Origin: Bacteroidota bacterium
GTDB lineage: Bacteria > Bacteroidota > Bacteroidia > Chitinophagales > BACL12
DNA length: 64,000 nt
Assembly (NCBI GenBank): GCA_016715425.1
Contig: JADKAC010000001.1
Span: 248,001-312,000, forward strand
Reading direction: 5' to 3'
Shown: positions 24,852-34,339 of the stretch, piece by piece
How the letters are laid out: each line of letters begins with the position of its first letter
How positions within the stretch are numbered: position 1 is the stretch's first letter
The notes under the pieces: generated by a model
Databases searched by the model: none
What the model saw: the letters and a program-made list of their open reading frames with translations, nothing else
What the model was told of the DNA's origin: nothing
Translations under genes and position numbers: made by a program

Positions 24852-25787
24852 TTAATTTGTTTGAAGCGGCGGTAGTCCTTTTTCAATTTCATCTCGCATC
24901 GCTTTATATTGATCGGGTAATTGCAGCGAACTTCCCAGGTTTTCTACCGTCTCATCCGTTGCGAACCCAGGGTTGTCTGTCGCAATTTCAAACAGTACGC
25001 CTCCCGGCTCACGGAAATAGAGTGAAAAGAAATAATCCCGATTTATTTTCTCGGTAATGTGATGGCCCCTTGCCGCAATTTTTTCTCTAATCGCCATCAA
25101 GACCTCTTCATCTTTTACCCTAAATGCCACATGATGATTAGTGCCCCCTGCATTTAAACCTCTTTGGGCTTGTGGCATTTCCAATAGGTCTACGATTGCC
25201 GCATTTTCAACCGCATCAGTTTGATAGCGAGTTAAATTGCCTTCAGTTTCAATATGCTTGTAACCGAATATTTCGGTTAATATATCCGCAGTTGCTTTGA
25301 TATTATTAAGGGTTAATGTCACCGTGTGAAATCCTTTGATCGCAACATCGGCTTTTATTTCAGCGGTTTCATATCCTCTTCGCTCATCGTTATATTTCGC
25401 TTCGATTAAAGTGAGCCATAAACCGTCAGAATCCTGAAAAGTGATATATTTTTCTCCGAACCGTTTGCCTGTATCGTAATTGATATTCAGATTTTCAAAA
25501 CGGGTCTTCCAGAAATCCAAACTTCCTTTCGGTACGGAATAACCAATATCTGTTGCCATACCGGCACCGTTCTTACCTTGCCTCACATTTGCCCAAGGGA
25601 AGAAAGTGAGGATAGTTCCTGGAGAACCCACCTCATCTCCAAAATAGAAATGGTAGGTCTGGGGGTCGTCAAAATTAACGGTCTTTTTGACCAGACGAAA
25701 CCCAAGGGATTTGGTATAAAAGTCGTAATTGCGTTGGGCATCACCAGCAATGGCGGTGATGTGGTGAAGTCCTAATAATTTATTCAT
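24852..25787 (-). CDS. Ring-cleaving dioxygenase of the VOC superfamily (MhqO/LinE-like)
   Basis: 311 residues with two vicinal-oxygen-chelate modules. Fe ligands can be matched to His in 'LLGLHHITAIAGD', His in 'GTNHHVAFRVKDEE' and Glu in 'GGVLFEIATDNPGF'. 'YTKSLGFRLVKKTVNFDDP' and 'PGTILTFFPW' are diagnostic of the MhqA/MhqO group, which protects against hydroquinones. It starts 14 nt after the SDR gene and is followed by the MhqD-like gene after 8 nt, so this looks like one transcript. Confidence 0.9.
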   Translation of the reverse strand: MNKLLGLHHITAIAGDAQRNYDFYTKSLGFRLVKKTVNFDDPQTYHFYFGDEVGSPGTILTFFPWANVRQGKNGAGMATDIGYSVPKGSLDFWKTRFENLNINYDTGKRFGEKYITFQDSDGLWLTLIEAKYNDERRGYETAEIKADVAIKGFHTVTLTLNNIKATADILTEIFGYKHIETEGNLTRYQTDAVENAAIVDLLEMPQAQRGLNAGGTNHHVAFRVKDEEVLMAIREKIAARGHHITEKINRDYFFSLYFREPGGVLFEIATDNPGFATDETVENLGSSLQLPDQYKAMRDEIEKGLPPLQTN

Positions 25788-25801
25788 ATTTTTTGTTTTT
25801 A

Positions 25802-26548
25802 TTATCTCAACATGATATCTCCACCATCTGCCATAAGTGTTTGACCTGTCATATACTGACTGTCATCACTCAATAAAAAGGCAACAATAGGTGCAACATC
25901 TTTTTGTGGATCTCCAAAACGACCAATTGGGTTTTTACTAATGATCTCTTCATATTGCTCTGGGAAGTTATCTTTCCATTTTTTAACACCTTCGGTAAAA
26001 GCCAGCGGGCAAACAATATTTACTCTAATTCCATCTTCTGCCCATTCATTAGCTGCTACCCGAGATAATCCTCTAATAGCTTCTTTAGCTGCAGCATAAC
26101 TTCCTTGATTTTTTTGACCCAATAGTCCTGCGCCAGAACCAAAATTAACAATGACTCCTTTCGTCTTTTTAAGCTCCGGATAGGCAGCTTTCATAAAATT
26201 CAATGTTCCTTTTAAACCTGTATTCATTGACAATGCCCAATCATCTTCGGTCAACTCCATCAATGGTTTTTGACGAGATGCATGTGCATTATTCACTACA
26301 CTAGTAAGTTTTCCAAATTTGGAAATAGCTAATTGAACAGCTTCTTTAGCAACGGATTCTTTCGAAATGTCTCCTTTTAAAAATGCGATTTGTGCAGGAT
26401 TGGATGCTTCTTTTTTCTTTCCAGCATCTTCATTTAAATCTACTGCAACTACACAAGCTCCTCTTTCAGTAAATACCGAAGTCATTGCCCCTCCAATTCC
26501 TGCTGCACCTCCTGTTACGATTATTACTTTATCTTTTAAATTTTTCAT
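25802..26548 (-). CDS. Short-chain dehydrogenase/reductase
   Basis: 248-residue classical SDR. The nucleotide-binding 'GGAAGIGGAM' is followed by 'VVAVDLNEDAGKK' (Asp favouring NAD), 'VVNNAHASR' (NNAG variant), catalytic Ser in 'NFGSGAGLLGQ' and the YxxxK pair in 'SYAAAKEAIRG'. It is an NAD(P)-dependent oxidoreductase of unknown substrate. It lies between the pirin and dioxygenase genes (8- and 14-nt gaps), so it probably works in the same detoxification unit. Confidence 0.9.
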   Translation of the reverse strand: MKNLKDKVIIVTGGAAGIGGAMTSVFTERGACVVAVDLNEDAGKKKEASNPAQIAFLKGDISKESVAKEAVQLAISKFGKLTSVVNNAHASRQKPLMELTEDDWALSMNTGLKGTLNFMKAAYPELKKTKGVIVNFGSGAGLLGQKNQGSYAAAKEAIRGLSRVAANEWAEDGIRVNIVCPLAFTEGVKKWKDNFPEQYEEIISKNPIGRFGDPQKDVAPIVAFLLSDDSQYMTGQTLMADGGDIMLR

Positions 26549-26556
26549 GGTATTAT

Positions 26557-27435
26557 CTATTTGAATGAAGGATAAGGAATAAATTCAGTTTCGTCTCCTT
26601 TAATTTTATCAAACTCCTGGGCCTTCCATTTCTGCTTGGCTTCTTCAATACGCTCTTTACTTGATGAAACAAAGTTCCAGTCAATAAATCGTTCTTCCGG
26701 AAACGGCTCCCCGCCAAAAATATAAATGGTGCTATTTTCCTGAATCGTAAATTCACAAAGTGAGCTGTCTTTTGCCACTAACAATTGTTTAGGCTCATAT
26801 GCATTGCCTTCACTTTCAATAGCTCCTTTTAAAATATATAAACCAGCTTCACCATAAAGTTCATTACCAATATTCACTACTTGTTTTGATTTGCTTTTTA
26901 TTTCAATCATAAACAATTTGCTGAAAACCGGAACAGACGATTTTCTACCAAAGGCTTCACCAGCTACCAGTTTAAACTGAAGGTCTCCTTCTGTCCATGC
27001 AGGGATTTGACTCTCTTCAATATGCGAAAATTGTGGTTCCATTTCCTCCAGATCTATTGGCAATGCCACCCAAATTTGCAAACCATGCATATATAATGGA
27101 GAGTCCCTCAAATATTCGGGAGTGCGTTCAGAGTGAACAATGCCTTTTCCGGCTGTCATCCAGTTAACTGCACCCGGTTTTATCTCAACTGTGTTACCAA
27201 GAGTATCACGGTGCATTATGCTACCTTCAAATAAAAATGTAAGGGTTGAAAGACCGATGTGAGGATGAGGTAATACATCAAAATTTTCTCGCTCATTTAA
27301 TTTAACTGGTCCCATGTGATCTATGTAAATAAAGGGACCCACCATTCTTTTTTGACGGAAGGGTAACAAACGCCCCACCATAAACTTCCCAATGCTAACC
27401 GCTCTTTCTTCTATAATAAGTTTGATATTTGACAT
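26557..27435 (-). CDS. Pirin family protein (possible quercetinase)
   Basis: 292-residue bicupin. The N-terminal pirin domain has the metal ligands in 'DVLPHPHIGLSTLTFLFEG' and 'GIVHSERTP', and 'PFIYIDHMGP' is present. Bacterial pirins oxidise flavonols such as quercetin or act as redox-sensitive modulators. The gene is part of the run from the copper ATPase to the cupin gene. The C-terminal 'FGGEPFPEERFIDWNFVSSSKERIEEAKQKW' read in parts matches YhhW-like pirins. Confidence 0.9.
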   Translation of the reverse strand: MSNIKLIIEERAVSIGKFMVGRLLPFRQKRMVGPFIYIDHMGPVKLNERENFDVLPHPHIGLSTLTFLFEGSIMHRDTLGNTVEIKPGAVNWMTAGKGIVHSERTPEYLRDSPLYMHGLQIWVALPIDLEEMEPQFSHIEESQIPAWTEGDLQFKLVAGEAFGRKSSVPVFSKLFMIEIKSKSKQVVNIGNELYGEAGLYILKGAIESEGNAYEPKQLLVAKDSSLCEFTIQENSTIYIFGGEPFPEERFIDWNFVSSSKERIEEAKQKWKAQEFDKIKGDETEFIPYPSFK

Positions 27436-27459
27436 AGTGAGTAGTATTAATTTTATGGT

Positions 27460-29463
27460 TTAGGCTCGAAGTGTCTTTGCGTTAATGGCTACTATAATAG
27501 TGCTTAAACTCATTAACACGGCACCCATAGCCGGACTGAGCATAAAATTCCAATTATACAATACACCTGCAGCCAGTGGAATGGCAAGAATGTTGTAGCC
27601 CGCAGCCCACCATAGGTTTTGTATCATTTTGTTGTAGGTAGCTTTGCCAAACAAAATAAGGTCGGCTATATCTTTGGGATCAGAGTTTACCAAAATAATA
27701 TCTGCGGTTTCTGCGGCCACGTCAGTACCCGAACCAATCGCAATGCCTACATCTGCTTGTGCCAATGCAGGTGCATCGTTTACGCCATCACCTACCATTG
27801 CAACATACGCTCCTTTTGATTGCAGCGTTTTAACTTTCTCTAATTTCTCATGTGGCAAGACATTGGCATAATAGCCGTCCATTTTCAATTCATCGCTTAC
27901 TTCTTTTGCCACATTTTCATTATCGCCCGTAAGTAGTAAATTTTTAATCCCAGATTCTTTAAGTATTTGAATGGCTTCAAAAGAACTTTCCCTTATCTGG
28001 TCAGAAAAGGTAAAATACCCTGCCACCACTTTTTCTATCAAAATAAATACAATTGTTCCCGTGAAATCATCAGCGGTTTTAGGGATGCTGATGTTTTGTT
28101 CTTTAAAAAAATTAGGTCCTACAACTTGTATTTCCTTTCCTTCTACACTGCCTTCTAATCCCTGGCCCGGCAGATAATTGAAGTGTTCTGATTTAGGAAC
28201 TGTAATGTTCAATTCCTTTACCTTTCTCATGAAACCAGTTGCGATGTAATGTTCTGAATGTTGCTCGATGCCGGAAGCCAGGCGAAGTAATTCTTTATCG
28301 TCAAAGTTTGTGTTCAACACTTTCACTTCCTGCAATTCATGCGAACCTTTCGTAAGCGTACCGGTCTTGTCAAAGATGATAGTTGTAATCAATCTTGCAT
28401 TTTCAAAAGCCGTTCTGTTGCGGATGAGCAATCCTTTTTGTGCGGCAATTGAAGTTGAAATCGCTACTACCAAAGGCACAGCCAGTCCCAAGGCGTGGGG
28501 GCAGGAGATAACCATTACCGTTACCATTCTTTCCAATGCAAACACAAAAGGAAAGCCTAAAACCAACCATACTGCGAGGGTTAAAAAACCTCCGCCCAAT
28601 GCAACAAAAGTTAAAATCTTTGCGGCACGGTCGGCAAAATTTTGTGTTTTGGATTTCACTTTTTGGGCATCTTCAACCAGTTTCACCACCTTGTTGAGAT
28701 AACTGTCTTTTCCAGTGCTTACTACTTTGATTGTTAGCGAACCCTCGCTATTTACAGCTCCACCAATAACTTTACTGTCTTTTTCTTTTTTTACAGGTTT
28801 GCTTTCGCCCGTGAGCATACTCTCGTCTAAATAGCTTTCTCCTTCTATCACTATACCATCAACGGGAATTTTTTCACCCGGTCTGACCATCACTACATCA
28901 TCTATTTTAAGCTGACTAACAGGTATTTCATGAATTTGTCCATCTACCAACTGATGGGCAGTTGACGGCATCATTTTAACAAGTAACTCCAACGAGCGAG
29001 ATGCACCCATGACCGATTTCATTTCAAAGTAATGGCCGATGAGCATGACGTCTATCAAGGTTACCACTTCCCAATAAAAGTCCATTCCCTGCAGGCCAAA
29101 AGTGACGGCAACGCTATAAGCCCATGCAACTGAAATCGCCACGCCAATGAGTGTCATCATTCCAATGGCGTTGATTTTTACTTCATCGTATAATCCTTTT
29201 AAAAATGGGTGACCACCATAAATAAAAATGAAAGTGGAAAGAATGGCTAACACATATTTATCTCCCGAAAAAGTCAATTCGAAGCCCAAGAACTGCTGTA
29301 TCATTGGAGACAGCAGGAGCACCGGGACAGACACTATTGATGAAATAATAAACCGTTTCCAGTAATCGGAAACGTGATCTGCATGGTCGTGGTGACCATC
29401 ATCTCCCGCTGACGAATTCATATTATGTTGGGAATGGTCTGGTGATGTATGTTGATGGTCCAT
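27460..29463 (-). CDS. copB: Heavy-metal P-type ATPase, CPH type (CopB-like copper exporter)
   Basis: 667 residues. The His-rich N-terminus (MDHQHTSPDHSQHNMNSS..) replaces the usual CxxC metal-binding domains. The membrane metal site is CPH ('VISCPHALGLAVPLV'), the P1B-3 signature for Cu(I)/Cu(II) or Ag. Also seen: TGES-type 'LTGESKPV', phosphorylation DKTGTLT and hinge 'GDGVNDAPAL'. It should pump copper out of the cytoplasm. It appears to be the first gene of the unit continuing into pirin-SDR-MhqO-MhqD-cupin, linking metal and quinone stress. Confidence 0.93.
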   Translation of the reverse strand: MDHQHTSPDHSQHNMNSSAGDDGHHDHADHVSDYWKRFIISSIVSVPVLLLSPMIQQFLGFELTFSGDKYVLAILSTFIFIYGGHPFLKGLYDEVKINAIGMMTLIGVAISVAWAYSVAVTFGLQGMDFYWEVVTLIDVMLIGHYFEMKSVMGASRSLELLVKMMPSTAHQLVDGQIHEIPVSQLKIDDVVMVRPGEKIPVDGIVIEGESYLDESMLTGESKPVKKEKDSKVIGGAVNSEGSLTIKVVSTGKDSYLNKVVKLVEDAQKVKSKTQNFADRAAKILTFVALGGGFLTLAVWLVLGFPFVFALERMVTVMVISCPHALGLAVPLVVAISTSIAAQKGLLIRNRTAFENARLITTIIFDKTGTLTKGSHELQEVKVLNTNFDDKELLRLASGIEQHSEHYIATGFMRKVKELNITVPKSEHFNYLPGQGLEGSVEGKEIQVVGPNFFKEQNISIPKTADDFTGTIVFILIEKVVAGYFTFSDQIRESSFEAIQILKESGIKNLLLTGDNENVAKEVSDELKMDGYYANVLPHEKLEKVKTLQSKGAYVAMVGDGVNDAPALAQADVGIAIGSGTDVAAETADIILVNSDPKDIADLILFGKATYNKMIQNLWWAAGYNILAIPLAAGVLYNWNFMLSPAMGAVLMSLSTIIVAINAKTLRA

Positions 29464-29579
29464 TGCTATAGTTATTAATCAATGTTGTAAGTGTTTAGGG
29501 GGTAAAGTCGGCAATAGTTTAGCATATTTTGCCACCGCCCAGGTAAGGGTCTGACAAGCGTTTTAACACCGTCTGTAAA

Positions 29580-29603
29580 TGCCGGGCAAAAGTTTTCCCG
29601 GCA
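29580..29603. other. GC-rich hairpin between dps and the copper ATPase gene
   Basis: TGCCGGG and CCCGGCA flank a 10-nt loop within the 174-nt gap. No T run follows in either direction. It could be an attenuator or mRNA-end structure for dps. The gap is noticeably less AT-rich than most intergenic sequence here. Confidence 0.45.
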
Positions 29604-29637
29604 CTACTGTCACTTCCGCATAACAACTACAAAGTAG

Positions 29638-30111
29638 TTACTTTAAATACGCTGAGTACATCCAAACCAATTTTTCCTGCTCACGAATGTAATCGCTCAT
29701 CAGTGCATTGGTTCCTTCGTCATCTGCATCTGCTGATAAGTCTAACAATTCTCGTTGTAGCGTGATAATGATCTTTAAAGATTCAAGTGTGTCTTTTACA
29801 TCCTGTACACCGTCTGCTACTTCGGTACTTTCTTTAATTTTAGCTTCTTTCTGATAGTCAGAGAATTTGTGGTTAGGGGTGTGACCCAATGTCCTGATTC
29901 GTTCTGCCACTTCATCAATTTTTATAAATAAATTCTCATACAGCTCTTGAAATTTATCGTGTAATTCAAAGAATTTATCCCCTTTAATGTTCCAATGATA
30001 ACCTCTGATATTCTGATAAAAGATGGAATAATCTGCCAAGAGCTCATTGAGCTTTTCTGCAAGTACTTTGGATTTTTCTACGTCCAATCCGATTGAATTT
30101 AATTTTGTCAT
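29638..30111 (-). CDS. dps: Dps-family DNA-protection ferritin
   Basis: 157 residues of the Dps four-helix bundle. The ferroxidase residues shared between subunits are in 'GYHWNIKGDKFFELHDKFQELYENL' (read in parts: His, then Asp and Glu) and 'DEVAERIRTLGHTP' is the classic second signature. It forms dodecamers that oxidise and store iron with H2O2 and shield DNA. Its place next to the copper ATPase and a decayed catalase region fits an oxidative-stress block. Confidence 0.93.
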   Translation of the reverse strand: MTKLNSIGLDVEKSKVLAEKLNELLADYSIFYQNIRGYHWNIKGDKFFELHDKFQELYENLFIKIDEVAERIRTLGHTPNHKFSDYQKEAKIKESTEVADGVQDVKDTLESLKIIITLQRELLDLSADADDEGTNALMSDYIREQEKLVWMYSAYLK

Positions 30112-30152
30112 TTTGCTTAAATTTTATTGATTTATAATAATGTTTATTTTAT

Positions 30153-31217
30153 CTATTGGCGATTGATATCAACCAATATTTTTACTTCTGAGGGGTCATT
30201 AATAAGCGCCTCAAATCCTTTTTCTACAATTTCATTCAGGGAAATCACACTGGTGACTAATTTTTCTACAGGTACCCGCCCGCTGCTGATCAATGCAATA
30301 ACCTCGGGGAAAATATTACGATATCCAATTATTCCTTTTATGGTCAATTCTCTCATCGCTTGGTCTAATGCATTGTGCTGCACTTTATTCATAAAAAGAG
30401 CAACCAGTACAGCTGTACCACCATTTCGGAGGCTGTTAATTCCGGTATCAAAAGAAGCTTGAACACCAGCTGCATCAATAAAGACGTCAACCCCATGCCC
30501 TGTCAACTCTCTGATTTTTTGAGGGATGTCTTTATTTCTTGCGTCAAAAGTATGCGTAGCTCCAACTTCCTTTGCCTTTTTTAACCTGTTGTCTGATACA
30601 TCCGATACAAATATTTGGGAAGCACCGGAGGCAAGAGCAACCTGAACGGTAAGTAACCCGATGGGCCCAGCTCCCGCCACAAATACCGTATCGCCCATTT
30701 TCATTCCACTTTGTTGGAGCCCGTAAGCTGCAACTGCCGCAGGTTCCACAATGGCACCTTGCTCAAAGCTCATAGTCTCAGGCATTTTATGTACCATGTA
30801 ATCCTCCACTACTGTATATTTAGCAAATCCACCGTTGGAAGTCAACCCTACAAATCCAAGCGGCTCGGAAAGGTTGTATTCGCCTGTGGTGATAAACGGA
30901 CTTTCAGGATTTCTAAAAATAGGCTCCACCGTTACACGATCACCTTTTTTGATGTTTTTTACGTTGTTGCCAACCTCTTCAACCACCCCTGAAAATTCAT
31001 GTCCAAGGGTTGTTGTTCCCTGATGGCCGTTGAGTGAATAGGGTTGATCAACAGGAATTAGTTGTGGACCATTGCTATATTCATGCAGATCCGACCCACA
31101 AATACCGGTGAACTTTACTGCAATCTTCACTTGATTGTCCTTGGGAATTGGGATTGATGTTTCCTCTACTCTAATATCTTTCGCTGCGTACCAGCGTGCT
31201 GCTTTCATCTTGTCCAT
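30153..31217 (-). CDS. Zinc-dependent alcohol dehydrogenase (2,3-butanediol dehydrogenase-like)
   Basis: 354-residue medium-chain dehydrogenase. The zinc ligands are in 'FTGICGSDLHEYSNGP' and 'LGHEFSGVVEEVG', the Rossmann motif is 'VAGAGPIGLLTVQVALASGA', and NAD preference follows from 'FVSDVSDNRLKKA'. The closest type is butanediol/sorbitol dehydrogenase. ATG at 31217 ('MDKMKAARWYAAKDIRVEE') was chosen; the frame extends to 31289 but overlaps the cupin gene upstream and lacks family sequence. Confidence 0.9.
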   Translation of the reverse strand: MDKMKAARWYAAKDIRVEETSIPIPKDNQVKIAVKFTGICGSDLHEYSNGPQLIPVDQPYSLNGHQGTTTLGHEFSGVVEEVGNNVKNIKKGDRVTVEPIFRNPESPFITTGEYNLSEPLGFVGLTSNGGFAKYTVVEDYMVHKMPETMSFEQGAIVEPAAVAAYGLQQSGMKMGDTVFVAGAGPIGLLTVQVALASGASQIFVSDVSDNRLKKAKEVGATHTFDARNKDIPQKIRELTGHGVDVFIDAAGVQASFDTGINSLRNGGTAVLVALFMNKVQHNALDQAMRELTIKGIIGYRNIFPEVIALISSGRVPVEKLVTSVISLNEIVEKGFEALINDPSEVKILVDINRQ

Positions 31218-31272
31218 AATTTTTGTTTTAAAGTTATCATTAAATATATACCAACAAGCGTATTTTTTGAAT

Positions 31273-31569
31273 TCAATTGAAGAATTCAAATTTGATTCCT
31301 ACAGGCATAAAATGCATTCCTTTGAAATCGGTAATCGCTGTAATCTGATGTTTCGTGTCGGGTGGTATTACATGGCCCTCTCCCTTTTTCAAAACAATAT
31401 CTTCTTCATTTATATTAAGGTTACATTCTCCTTCATGAATGAAAAGTATTGATTCCAAATCCGCCACATGTTTTGGCAATAAGTCACCAGCATTAGCCTG
31501 CATTTGTTTGGCTATTAAATTTTTGCCAGAGGCTATGGTTCTAACATTCGGTTTAGTTACTTTATCCAT
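31273..31569 (-). CDS. Small cupin-domain protein
   Basis: 98-residue single cupin. 'LPKHVADLESILFIHEGECNLNI' and 'KKGEGHVIPPDTKHQITA' are the two cupin motifs with His/Glu metal ligands. No enzymatic role can be given. It lies 36 nt after the MliC-like lipoprotein gene and 55 nt before the dehydrogenase gene. Confidence 0.82.
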   Translation of the reverse strand: MDKVTKPNVRTIASGKNLIAKQMQANAGDLLPKHVADLESILFIHEGECNLNINEEDIVLKKGEGHVIPPDTKHQITAITDFKGMHFMPVGIKFEFFN

Positions 31570-31605
31570 GTGTTTTGATTTTTAATAATGTGCTGTTGGT
31601 GGTAA

Positions 31606-32184
31606 TTAATTATTAAAAACAGTTTTCCCGTCTTTCTTCAAAGTATAATTGTCTCCTTTGCCCCTTAGTTCATAATGGTCGTTTTTATACCAAATTCCTG
31701 AGGCTGCTTTTTCTTCCACCAAATCAATTTGTGCTCCACCGTTTAGATAGGCTTTAACTGTTCCTTCTGTGTTATTGAAGGTCATGTTTAAAACATCGCC
31801 AAGATTATTTTTTGCCTCTACATTGACCTTGTCATCTTGATGTTCAAAAATTACGTTTCCATCCTTTGTTAGTTGAATGTCGTTTCCTTTTCCTCTCAAT
31901 TCGTAATTCTCATTTTTGTACCAAATTCCGGATGCAGATTTTTGGGCAACCAATTCAATAGTTTCTCCATTCAAACTTAGAGTTGCAGTTCCCTTTGTAT
32001 TGTTAAAAGTTAATTCTAGTTTTTTCCCGTCTTTATCGGTAAACGTACTTGTTACAATATCGTCAACCCCGTTTTTAAAGGTTTCTGATGTAGTGTTTTC
32101 TGCACTTTCTTGTGTTGGTGTTTCTTTACATGAATTTAAAAACAGTACGGTTAGCATTGCAATTACCAAAATTTTATTTGCCAT
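31606..32184 (-). CDS. Lipoprotein with two tandem MliC-like domains
   Basis: 192 residues with a lipobox 'VLFLNSCKE' (Cys19). Two ~65-residue repeats follow, each containing 'LTFNNTKGTATLSLNG' or 'MTFNNTEGTVKAYLNG' and then 'ASGIWYKNENYELRGKG' or 'ASGIWYKNDHYELRGKG'. This is the pattern of the MliC/PliC fold, known as membrane-bound inhibitors of c-type lysozyme. Two copies in one chain come from internal duplication. Whether it binds lysozyme is inference from fold only. Confidence 0.8.
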   Translation of the reverse strand: MANKILVIAMLTVLFLNSCKETPTQESAENTTSETFKNGVDDIVTSTFTDKDGKKLELTFNNTKGTATLSLNGETIELVAQKSASGIWYKNENYELRGKGNDIQLTKDGNVIFEHQDDKVNVEAKNNLGDVLNMTFNNTEGTVKAYLNGGAQIDLVEEKAASGIWYKNDHYELRGKGDNYTLKKDGKTVFNN

Positions 32185-32287
32185 ATTCTTTGTTTAATTA
32201 TTGTTGTAAACTTAGTTGTATCTGGTATTTTACATTTACTCGAGAAGTTGTGGTAACTTATCGAGTGCATGTATCTCAGTTATTAAA

Positions 32288-33316
32288 TTATGTGTTTATT
32301 GGCCGATAGTTCTCATTCAACTCCTTCATTATCTCCGCAAACAATTCAAAAGATTGAATACGGACTTTTGCATCATAAACATGAGTGACGGCAATCAGTT
32401 CGTCAGCTTTTGTTTGTTTCATAAATTCTTCTACCTGAGCCTTTACATTGGCTTTATTACCGATAAAAGAATACTTGAGCATTTGGCGAATTTGTGGGTT
32501 CTGCATAACTTCCTTAAGCTCACCGGTCATAGCTGTTGGTGGTTGCACATAATCACGCTTGCCCGTAAAAATCCCCACAATCATACGAATTAAGGAAGTT
32601 GATAAAAGTTCGGCTTCCTCATCCGTATCCGCAATAATAATATTCACCCCAACCATCACATAAGGTTTTTTTAATGCTTTTGATGGTTGAAATTTGTTGC
32701 GATAAATTTCCAGTGCCTCAAATAAATGGGTTGTTGCAAAGTGGCTGGCAAAAGCATAAGGCAAACCTTTTAACGCAGCTAAATGCGCACTATCAGTACT
32801 AGAACCTAGAATATAGATGGGCATTTCAACCCCTTCGGCTAAGGGGACACGTACTTTAGAATTAGAGTTTTCTTTAGAAAAGTATTGTTCAATCTTCGCT
32901 ATTTCATCAGGAAAAGAAAGTGTTGCATTCATAAAATCAGATCGGATGGCCAATACTGTTTCTCTGTCGGTTCCCGGAGCTCGGCCCAAGCCCAGATCAA
33001 TTCGATCAGGATATAAAGCGGCCAACGTTCCAAACTGCTCGGCAATGATCAATGGTGAGTGATTAGGTAGCATGATGCCTCCGGAACCGATGCGCATCGT
33101 GTTCGTACCTTCGGCAACATATCCAATTAAGACGGAAGTGGCACTACTGCCAATATTAGGTGAATTATGATGTTCTGCTAACCAAAAGCGTGTGTAACCG
33201 AAGGTTTCTGCATGCTGCGCCAAATCAAGAACATTATTAAATGTTTCTTTCATGCTATGACCTTTAGAAACCAAAGCCAGCTCTAAAATGGAATAATATG
33301 TCGCTTGAATTGTCAT
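32288..33316 (-). CDS. LLM-class flavin-dependent oxidoreductase
   Basis: 342-residue luciferase-like monooxygenase fold. 'LAEHHNSPNIGSSATSVLIGYVAEGT' and 'RIGSGGIMLPNHSPLIIAEQFGTLAALYP' are the family signature, followed by 'DLGLGRAPGTD' and 'ILGSSTDSAHLAALKGLPYAFASHF', read in parts. It uses FMN or F420-like flavin; substrate unknown. It is close to YceI and an FMN reductase, which could supply reduced flavin. Confidence 0.9.
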   Translation of the reverse strand: MTIQATYYSILELALVSKGHSMKETFNNVLDLAQHAETFGYTRFWLAEHHNSPNIGSSATSVLIGYVAEGTNTMRIGSGGIMLPNHSPLIIAEQFGTLAALYPDRIDLGLGRAPGTDRETVLAIRSDFMNATLSFPDEIAKIEQYFSKENSNSKVRVPLAEGVEMPIYILGSSTDSAHLAALKGLPYAFASHFATTHLFEALEIYRNKFQPSKALKKPYVMVGVNIIIADTDEEAELLSTSLIRMIVGIFTGKRDYVQPPTAMTGELKEVMQNPQIRQMLKYSFIGNKANVKAQVEEFMKQTKADELIAVTHVYDAKVRIQSFELFAEIMKELNENYRPINT

Positions 33317-33635
33317 TTATGTAATCTTTTAAGAGGTCTTTAAATCTATCCTAAAACGGGTGAGTTACCGATTCTGTAGTCAGAAGACTAATCTTGGTAT
33401 CTGCCTAAATTTTATCCATTTAAGTTATTGTAGGATGATTATGAATATTCTATTAGTGAGTTGATTATTACATCTTGTTGGATAAAGAGCCGAATTGAAT
33501 ATTTTAAACTTTTATCCCAAATAGCACTTTTTTATGTGGTAAATTTTTCTAATCACCCATTTTTCACCCAAATAAAACCATGCGTGAAATATCAACTACG
33601 ATCAGTGCTGAATTTTTTATTTTCTTTATTTAAGG
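33317..33635. other. Intergenic stretch without recognisable gene
   Basis: 319 nt between the LLM oxidoreductase and YceI genes. A 68-codon frame is present on the plus strand, but it has no family resemblance and biased low-complexity codons. I see no hairpin terminator or clear promoter. It may be remnant sequence. Confidence 0.5.
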
Positions 33636-34205
33636 TTATTGTTTTGCAAACTGTAAGTAGAGGATAATGCTTACGTCTTTTCCAACTCCAGCAGCACCTG
33701 GATCAAAATTAATATTGTAATCAAACCGATTAATTGTTGTTTTGGCTTCTACACCAAGCTTTTCGCCTTGTTCACTCTTGGCTGTTCCCCCATAGTGCAC
33801 ATCAAAAATGACGTCTTTTGTAACATCTTTTATAGTCAGCTTGCCATATAATAAATATTCGTCCGGTTTTCCTGTAGCCAGGATTTTGGTACTCTTAAAA
33901 GTCATTTCAGGATATTTTTCAACTTCAAAAAAGTCAGCACTTCTTAAATGGTTATCCCTATCTTCTACATCTGTATTAATGCTTTTTACTTCTACTTTGA
34001 ATTCAACTTTAGCATTTGTAAGAGCTTCTCCATCTGTTGTTAAGTTTCCTGAGTAATCCAAAAATTTTCCATTCACAATACTTATTCCTGAATGTGTTAT
34101 ATTAAAATTTAAAGAGGAATGGTAGGGATCTACCTTCCATTGTGTTTGTGCAAATGAGCTAACCGATAGCAATATCGCTACAACTGATGTTATGAGATTT
34201 TTCAT
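33636..34205 (-). CDS. Secreted YceI-family protein
   Basis: 189 residues with a signal peptide (MKNLITSVVAILLSVSSFAQ) and the YceI lipocalin-like beta barrel: 'WKVDPYHSSLNFNITHSGIS', 'DRDNHLRSADFFEVEKYPEMTFKST' (read in parts) and 'GKLTIKDVTKDVIFDVHY'. YceI proteins bind isoprenoid quinones in the periplasm. That fits the surrounding quinone and oxidative stress genes. It is followed on the same strand by the LLM gene after a 319-nt gap. Confidence 0.93.
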   Translation of the reverse strand: MKNLITSVVAILLSVSSFAQTQWKVDPYHSSLNFNITHSGISIVNGKFLDYSGNLTTDGEALTNAKVEFKVEVKSINTDVEDRDNHLRSADFFEVEKYPEMTFKSTKILATGKPDEYLLYGKLTIKDVTKDVIFDVHYGGTAKSEQGEKLGVEAKTTINRFDYNINFDPGAAGVGKDVSIILYLQFAKQ

Positions 34206-34339
34206 TGTATTTAAATTTTTAAATGTTTTAATTATTTGAATAGTACAAGCTGTTTATGCTTTTTTGATTGTTGTGGTTTGATGTTAAAGCTTAAGGGGTG
34301 AAATTCCTTTTGAGAATCCCACCAATCCTTATGCGATAT

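Noticed and set aside
33461..33667. 68-codon frame between the LLM and YceI genes
   Set aside because: No recognisable family, overlaps the YceI 3' end, composition like non-coding AT-rich DNA.
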